From contig NZ_CP019062.1 of the NCBI RefSeq assembly GCF_002951615.1, forward strand, positions 4,464,001 through 4,528,000: 64,000 nt of DNA, written 5' to 3'. Both the position numbers and the translations under genes were made by a program. The stretch comes from Rahnella sikkimica (GTDB lineage: Bacteria > Pseudomonadota > Gammaproteobacteria > Enterobacterales > Enterobacteriaceae). Within the stretch, counting starts at the first letter, position 1, and each line of letters starts with the position of its first letter. Below are positions 59,263 to 64,000 of this stretch, in pieces. The notes under the pieces are model-generated. The model searched no databases, was not told where the DNA came from, and saw only the letters and a program-made list of their open reading frames with translations.

Positions 59263-61169
59263 GCGTTATCCTTCTTCATTGCCGTCAGTTCATTCACCGC
59301 GCGCCATGCCTGATCCACCGCCGAGTTAGCGTACGGGCTCCAGTCAGAATCGGAGTTGGCGATGGTGATGCGGCCGACCGGCTGACGGGCAAGGTGAATG
59401 GTTTTCTGCGACTGTTCTTCATCGTCGAACATCCCGCTGAGGAAGTAAGAATAGCCGTGCGACCAGCGGTTGACGGTGATCGCCATAATATCGCGCTGAT
59501 GGTCAAAACCGGCCTCGCCGAACATGCCCTGAAGCTGCTCGCGGATCATCTTTTCGTGAACGTCGAACGAGGTGCCGAGCAACAGGGCGCGGCCTTTACG
59601 CGACTGTTCGCGCGGGCTGAGGCCGCTGCCCGGCAGCGTCGGGACGTAAACCATATGCAGGCCAATCGGCTGATTCGGGTCACGCGGATGCTGATAACCG
59701 CCCATATCCACCGGATAATCCAGCTTCACGCGGCTGTACGGCGCGGCGGGGGAGTAAATCTCATGGACGCCCAGTTTGATGAACGGCTGCCAGTTGCGGA
59801 TCACCACTTTTGAATACACCAGCGGCGCTTTGACATTCTCTTTCAGCGCCGCTTTTTGCGCTTCGGCAATTTCAGGCACCAGATACGGGATCATCATGTT
59901 GTAACCGGCCATCACCGCCTGTCCGGCGCGGACGCGGTGCAGCGTGCTGCCGGTCATGTACGTCACGTCAACCGCCGGTTTTCCTTCATGCTCCACGTTG
60001 GCGACGTGCATTCCCGTGCTGTTGAGGCGCAGACGCACCGGTTGCCCGGCCTTATCCAGCTGGCTGTAATCAAATTTCGCCAGCACGATATCTTCCATCG
60101 TATTGCCGGGTGCCACCTGCGGGATCAGATGCCGCACCATCAGACGCGCTAAACCGGCGTTGCCGTCGGGGAAGTGGAAAATATACGGCTGGTCGAGATC
60201 TTCCAGCGATTCGGCATCCAGCGGCGGCAATCCCATATTTTCCAGCCCCGGCAGGGCGCAAATGCGCGCATCGCTGCAGGATGTCGCATCAATCCCGACG
60301 GCCTGAAAATCATTGGTACGTTGCTGAAAATAGCGGATCGCCATCTCGCTCAGCCCGACTTTTTCGCGGAGGAATTGTGTATAGCTGTGCCCGTCAACCC
60401 AGGCGACTTTCTCTTCCTGCGTCATGCCGTGCAGATAATCTTTTGCTTCGGTATGCAGGGCGATCAATGCCTTGCGGTCGGATTCCGGCAGCGGGAAATC
60501 ACTGATGAACGCAGTGATATCGCGGCCATTCAGGCGCTCCGGCGGAATGTCATCGGCCACCGCGCGGCCCGGATCGCCGCTGACAATTTTATCCACGCCA
60601 AAGTTTTTGCGGTCAAAGTACACGCCACGGCTCAGATGCAGATCCGGATAAAACGTCTGGTCGAAATCTTTCGCCATCGTCTCGATATCGACGTTCAGCG
60701 TTTTCAGTAATCCCATCGCCACCGGGCTGAAATTGGTGCGCGGCGACTGGAAAGATTCACTGCCGCCGTAGCCGAGCAGCATTTTATCCTCGACGTGGAA
60801 TTCATTACGTTTCGCGTGTCCGCCAAAATCATCGTGGTTATCCAGCAGCAAAATGCGTTGATCCTTGCCATGCTGTTCCTGCCAGAAACACGCGGCCGCC
60901 AGCCCGCTGATCCCGGCACCGACCACCACCAGATCAAACTCATCCTCAACCGGTAAACCGGACGGATCGACCTTTTTCCCTTCGCGCCCGAGAATATGCG
61001 CGGCTTCGTAAGATCCCTGATGATTACCGCGTAAACCGGTGAGCGAAGGCGGGTAATACAAAGACTGTGCAGCGGTTTGCGGCGAAGCCCGCAGCGCCTC
61101 GAACGGCGTCATACCAGCAGTGACCGTAATCGCCACACCGTTTAAAAAATCACGACGAGTGATACCCAT
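59259..61169 (-). CDS. Tat-exported FAD oxidoreductase, spermidine dehydrogenase-like
   Basis: 636 aa. Twin-arginine start MGITRRDFLNGVAITVTAG; dinucleotide site VVVGAGISGLAAA (G84, G86, G89); then LLDNHDDFGGHAKRNEF, which I associate with spermidine dehydrogenase (SpdH). The C-terminus closes the FAD site (GRITIANSDSDWSPYANSAVDQA). It would oxidise a polyamine or amine in the periplasm and pass electrons to the coupled tri-haem cytochrome. The substrate is inferred from recalled similarity only. Confidence 0.8.
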   Translation of the reverse strand: MGITRRDFLNGVAITVTAGMTPFEALRASPQTAAQSLYYPPSLTGLRGNHQGSYEAAHILGREGKKVDPSGLPVEDEFDLVVVGAGISGLAAACFWQEQHGKDQRILLLDNHDDFGGHAKRNEFHVEDKMLLGYGGSESFQSPRTNFSPVAMGLLKTLNVDIETMAKDFDQTFYPDLHLSRGVYFDRKNFGVDKIVSGDPGRAVADDIPPERLNGRDITAFISDFPLPESDRKALIALHTEAKDYLHGMTQEEKVAWVDGHSYTQFLREKVGLSEMAIRYFQQRTNDFQAVGIDATSCSDARICALPGLENMGLPPLDAESLEDLDQPYIFHFPDGNAGLARLMVRHLIPQVAPGNTMEDIVLAKFDYSQLDKAGQPVRLRLNSTGMHVANVEHEGKPAVDVTYMTGSTLHRVRAGQAVMAGYNMMIPYLVPEIAEAQKAALKENVKAPLVYSKVVIRNWQPFIKLGVHEIYSPAAPYSRVKLDYPVDMGGYQHPRDPNQPIGLHMVYVPTLPGSGLSPREQSRKGRALLLGTSFDVHEKMIREQLQGMFGEAGFDHQRDIMAITVNRWSHGYSYFLSGMFDDEEQSQKTIHLARQPVGRITIANSDSDWSPYANSAVDQAWRAVNELTAMKKDNA

Positions 61170-61173
61170 ATTG
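61127..61173. repeat. 47-bp direct repeat, original copy (start of the FAD-enzyme gene)
   Basis: This segment holds the first codons and start of the FAD-enzyme gene. A copy with four differences lies at 63053-63099, in the same orientation. Looser similarity continues through CACCATCAACCCGCACGGA. The two copies bracket the Hcp/Tlde1 genes. Confidence 0.85.
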
Positions 61174-61533
61174 TTTCCTCAAAATTGCACCATCAACCCG
61201 CACGGAAGCCGTGCAGCAAAAGTTTATGCTTACAGAATGTCTCAGTTGTTTAACAAATTTAACATAAAGAGCGACTTATGGAGAGTGATGGCGGACGCAA
61301 ATGGAGAATGAAGGTTTATCTCTACAGCAAAGACATATTTATGCGTCTTTGCTGTAGAGATTGAATTCTGGTTATAGGAGTCAAGGTCGCAGGCCGTTTT
61401 TTATGCCGTACACAGGTGGCACTCGTCAGTAACAAACTTCTGAAAATTCCATTTTTAAAGGTTCGCCAACGGTTTGTGTAAATATACAGGCATAACGTAT
61501 AGCCTCAATTTTTTAAAAAGGGATTAATCAAAA
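61174..61533. other. Intergenic region between the FAD enzyme and hcp
   Basis: 360 bp. It contains the divergent promoters and, in the middle, the second 44-nt palindrome. No gene is seen. AAAAGGG precedes the hcp start. Confidence 0.5.
61318..61361. repeat. 44-nt palindromic repeat, copy B
   Basis: ATCTCTACAGCAAAGAC and GTCTTTGCTGTAGAGAT form a 17-bp stem around a 10-nt loop. It has the same length and outer arms as copy A at 53464-53507, preceded in both by AATGAAGG. An arm difference is compensated on the other side. Confidence 0.8.
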
Positions 61534-62025
61534 ATGGCAATTCCTGCCTATTTGTGGCTTAAAGACGATGGTGGTGCGGACATCAGAGGATCGGTTGATG
61601 TACAGGGTCGTGAAGGAAGTATCGAGATTATTGGTTTAGCTCATGCTCTTGAAATCCCAAATGACTCGAATACTGGGAAAATTACCGGAACCAGAATTCA
61701 TCATCCTTTCGTATTTGATAAAGAAATAGATTCATCGAGTCCCTATCTTTATAAAGCTGTTACTTCAGGAAAAACGTTTAAATCCGCTGAGATAAAATGG
61801 TATCGGATTAACGATGCTGGGCAGGAAGTCGAGTATTTTAATACGAAGCTGGAGAATGTAAAACTGGTGTCATTATCGGCAATGATGTATGACGTAAAAA
61901 ACCCTAATTTTGAAAAACAGGGACACATCGAATGTGTGGAACTGCGTTACGAAAAAATAACCTGGACTTACACTGGCGGTAACATCATCCATTCAGACTC
62001 ATGGAATGAACGAGCAACCGCATAA
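61534..62025 (+). CDS. hcp: Type VI secretion tube protein Hcp
   Basis: 163 aa. The Hcp fold is recognisable from MAIPAYLWLKDDGGADIRGS, GREGSIEIIGLAHALEIP, the FVFDKEIDSSSPYLYKAV core and FEKQGHIECVELRYEKITWTY. Hcp hexamers stack into the secreted tube and carry small effectors inside. This orphan copy is followed by an effector and immunity gene, so it is probably the dedicated carrier for that effector. No other T6SS structural gene is present. Confidence 0.95.
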   Translation: MAIPAYLWLKDDGGADIRGSVDVQGREGSIEIIGLAHALEIPNDSNTGKITGTRIHHPFVFDKEIDSSSPYLYKAVTSGKTFKSAEIKWYRINDAGQEVEYFNTKLENVKLVSLSAMMYDVKNPNFEKQGHIECVELRYEKITWTYTGGNIIHSDSWNERATA

Positions 62026-62034
62026 GGATGATTT

Positions 62035-62391
62035 ATGACCTGGACATATAAACAAAGCACCGGTGAATTATTTCATGATGGAGTATTCATCGAACGGGGA
62101 TATTCAGGCGTCCTGACAAATAAAAATAACCCAGATCGTCAGCATGTCAAAGGGATGGGACCACTTCCCCAGGGTACATATCGGGTGGGTATTGCAACGA
62201 GTTCAAAGGGACCACTTACGATTGAACTGCATCAAACCTCTGGCGAATCCTATGGCAGGAGCTTATTTCGCGTACACGGTGAAAGAAGAAATGGCCCGGC
62301 CGGGTTTGCTTCAGCAGGTTGTATCATTATGAGCAACCCTACCCGGCGTCTGATAAGAGGAACCTCAGAAACATTAGAGGTCGTGAGATGA
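62035..62391 (+). CDS. Tlde1-like T6SS effector, DUF2778 L,D-transpeptidase fold
   Basis: 118 aa. MTWTYKQSTGELFHDG, GYSGVLTNKNNPDRQHVKGMG, GPLPQGTYRVG and the catalytic region FRVHGER ... SAGCIIM (H81, S93, C96) match the DUF2778/Tlde1 family. Such effectors attack or modify target-cell peptidoglycan tetrapeptides in the periplasm. There is no signal peptide, consistent with Hcp delivery. It overlaps the immunity gene by 4 bp (ATGA). Confidence 0.9.
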   Translation: MTWTYKQSTGELFHDGVFIERGYSGVLTNKNNPDRQHVKGMGPLPQGTYRVGIATSSKGPLTIELHQTSGESYGRSLFRVHGERRNGPAGFASAGCIIMSNPTRRLIRGTSETLEVVR

Positions 62392-62888
62392 AAATTCTTC
62401 CCTTATTTTTTCTCGCTCCATTAATGGTATTTGCTTCAACTACACCGAAGGATATAAGAACAAGTGTTCAACAATATGGGAGCAACAGTTTCGCATCAAA
62501 AATAACTGCAAAAGACTGGTCCGAGACGATTAAAAAAATCTCTACGGGTGACAATGAATGGCTATTGTTAGTCCCGGATTTAGCGCCTGTAGTGAATCTA
62601 CAACAATCCAATCAACTTTCTGGTGCTCTCTATTACGCCCTGGATGCTAACGCAAAAGAAACGCTCAAAGTGATGTCAATTCTCGACAAGCATCATTACA
62701 AGTACCAGCAAGGAACGGATATAGCCTGTGTCCCACCGTTTGATAAAATAACGAATGGCGACATGGAAACATATAATCGCATCCGCCTTTCTTTACTGGA
62801 TGCAGGACCTCAGGCCGCGACGTGCCTCTGGATAATGGAAGGTTGGGTCGAAGAGATTAAAGCCAACGAGGCCCGGAAATCCTCATAG
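62388..62888 (+). CDS. Periplasmic immunity protein for the Tlde1-like effector
   Basis: 166 aa from the ATG at 62388. Signal peptide MKILPLFFLAPLMVFA|STTPKD, then a soluble domain with a likely disulfide (Cys in DIACVPP and AATCLWIMEG). The coupled position and periplasmic targeting match the TldI1 type of protector. Assignment as immunity protein rests mainly on context. Confidence 0.82.
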   Translation: MKILPLFFLAPLMVFASTTPKDIRTSVQQYGSNSFASKITAKDWSETIKKISTGDNEWLLLVPDLAPVVNLQQSNQLSGALYYALDANAKETLKVMSILDKHHYKYQQGTDIACVPPFDKITNGDMETYNRIRLSLLDAGPQAATCLWIMEGWVEEIKANEARKSS

Positions 62889-62895
62889 GCAGGTC

Positions 62896-62931
62896 TGAAA
62901 TTATCCCGGACTCATCCGGGATAATTTCAGA
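62896..62931 (+). terminator. Strong hairpin closing the hcp-effector-immunity operon
   Basis: CTGAAATTATCCCGG and CCGGGATAATTTCAG form a perfect 15-bp stem with a 6-nt loop, 8 bp after the immunity stop. No U tract follows, but position and stability favour a transcript end. Confidence 0.75.
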
Positions 62932-63437
62932 TGCGCTAGGTTGCGAGACGTCTTATAAGAGATTGTAATGCTATCTTCCTGTCATAGCTGATTATCTGAT
63001 TAACGTTACACCAGTGCTGTCTGTTAATTTCTTATCTCATTCGTAATGAACATAATCGCCACACCGTTGAGATAATCACGACGAGTGATGCCCATATTGC
63101 TTTTTTTGACATTACACATCAACCTTCACGGAGGCGGAACGGCAAAGGCTTTACACATTAAAAAATTTCTCTATATCTTAATGAAATCAACATTAATAAG
63201 TAATTATAAAACATGATGATTAGCGAAGATAATGGGAGAAAAGCAGATAATTCATCGACGAAGGATGAATTATCCATGGTTTTTAGTTCCTAATTTTGGA
63301 AGGCTTAGAGGGGGGGGCGTAGTGGGGTTTTAAATGAAAAAAATTATTCGATCTAGCAAGTGGTATATATACCTATATGATAGTGATAGTGATAGTGTTG
63401 ATGCCACGCGATGAATTTTACCGTGTGGCACTGGTTG
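62932..63437. other. Gene-free junction right of the T6SS cargo
   Basis: About 500 bp with no convincing gene. It includes the degenerate copy of the FAD-enzyme gene start (63053-63099), an eight-G run near 63310 and three tandem TGATAG units (63378-63395). TGCCAC/GTGGCA (63402-63430) may end the right-edge gene. Confidence 0.5.
63053..63099. repeat. 47-bp direct repeat, degenerate second copy
   Basis: 43 of 47 bases match 61127-61173, including the complement of the FAD-enzyme start codon. No long frame follows, so it is a dead fragment. It marks the right side of the inserted hcp-effector-immunity block. Confidence 0.85.
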
Positions 63438-64000
63438 TTAGTTTTTTAAATTTTTTAATAATATCTCTTTTTCATATTGTATTAGATCTTTGTTATCATA
63501 TAGTTTGTTATTTATAATAAAATCTATAACTTTCTCATCTGAGAAAATATTTGGAATATGCTTTGATATTTTTTGAATCGCCGATTTTGGTATCCCATAT
63601 TCAATGAGTATATTCAAGTGGTCTGGGATGAAATCATTTTCTATTAGTGATGAGTAAAATAGATAGTTACCAGGTTCAAGCCCAATAGATTTACAAACAT
63701 ATCCTTGTAGTTCATTTAAAACCATTAGCAATTTTGGTATTTTGTATTGAAACCAATGTCTTAGTATATGAAAGGCATCTCTAATTGCATCATCAATAGC
63801 CTGGTTTTTTTTATCCTCATTGAGGTCTTTTATTTTGTTAATTCTGTAGTCATAACTACTTTTAACCAACGCATTAATATTCCTAGAAAATCCATAGTCA
63901 TAAGTCACCTTTGTTAATCGACTAGCGGACATAGTAATGGGTTTTTCGCTATCTTTTAATAAAAAACTCCAGCATAAATTGATGCAATATAATAATTGTG
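63438..64000 (-). CDS. Unknown AT-rich gene, 5' end beyond the right edge
   Basis: I do not recognise this protein. The frame from an internal ATG at 63932 gives 164 aa. Reading backwards, it stays open to the window end (...LLKDSEKPIT before MSASRLTKV), so the real start is probably outside. Visible part: Lys/Ile/Asn-rich, soluble and helical, with DAIRDAFHILRHWFQYKIPKL and DEKVIDFIINNKL. Base composition is far more AT-rich than the housekeeping genes, as expected for transferred DNA. Confidence 0.6.
   Translation of the reverse strand, partial: QLLYCINLCWSFLLKDSEKPITMSASRLTKVTYDYGFSRNINALVKSSYDYRINKIKDLNEDKKNQAIDDAIRDAFHILRHWFQYKIPKLLMVLNELQGYVCKSIGLEPGNYLFYSSLIENDFIPDHLNILIEYGIPKSAIQKISKHIPNIFSDEKVIDFIINNKLYDNKDLIQYEKEILLKNLKN

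Noticed and set aside
63053..63099. Second FAD-enzyme gene on the minus strand
   Set aside because: Only the first codons are copied and no long frame continues, so it is a duplication scar.

Overview
The window reads as chromosomal DNA of a gamma-proteobacterium of the order Enterobacterales. Two things support this: the conserved block ygfZ / sdhE-ygfX / fldB / xerD-dsbC-recJ-prfB-lysS, and close protein matches to E. coli ProVWX, YghZ, NrdHIEF, PfkB, SotB and MdtABC. Differences from E. coli (a CYTH-type cyclase homologue, a spermidine-dehydrogenase-like enzyme, an OprM-type outer-membrane factor after mdtC) suggest a Yersiniaceae-type genus such as Rahnella, Ewingella or Serratia. The genus is inference only.

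Layout. 1-1939: divergent MFS exporter (cut by the left edge) and LysR regulator around a palindromic operator. 2001-5480: osmoprotectant importer proVWX. 6071-10104: CitA/CitB-type two-component system divergent from a 2-hydroxycarboxylate symporter. 10293-16000: NlpC/P60 hydrolase, yghZ, and the class Ib ribonucleotide reductase operon nrdHIEF with two NrdR boxes. 16258-23002: AhpD-like protein and divergent MocR regulator, ElaB/YqjD-like protein, YhhS-like MFS protein, small unknowns, pfkB, CYTH protein. 23077-31917: the conserved housekeeping block; prfB keeps its programmed +1 frameshift.

32067-38168 is a small accessory island at a tRNA-Gly(CCC) gene. A near-copy of the tRNA 3' end lies at 38154-38168, and a decayed integrase start lies next to the tRNA. 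The cargo is a PAAR / Pyocin_S / colicin-E3-type RNase effector with its immunity gene and a CPCC zinc-ribbon-like protein, an IS256-family element whose transposase has an in-frame amber stop, a Ner-like repressor behind an array of CCGAC repeats, and an Abi_2/HEPN defence protein.

38403-44209: argG, an Lrp/AsnC regulator, a DUF2000-like protein, sotB, and a translationally coupled pair of an M15 peptidase and a class I amidotransferase. 44354-53449: RND efflux operon mdtABC plus outer-membrane lipoprotein. 53744-58004: a catabolic cluster (DeoR-HTH/ribokinase fusion, DHDPS/NAL-family lyase, YhcH-family protein, ACS-type MFS transporter) with a palindromic operator. 58084-61169: FAD amine-dehydrogenase-like protein coupled to a tri-haem cytochrome c. 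61534-62888: orphan type VI secretion cargo (Hcp, Tlde1-like L,D-transpeptidase effector, periplasmic immunity protein), flanked by a 47-bp direct duplication of the start of the dehydrogenase gene. The right edge cuts an AT-rich unknown gene.

The most notable content is the pair of independent, compact T6SS effector/immunity cargos, one at a tRNA and one bracketed by a duplicated gene start, together with the repeat array and Abi gene in the tRNA island.
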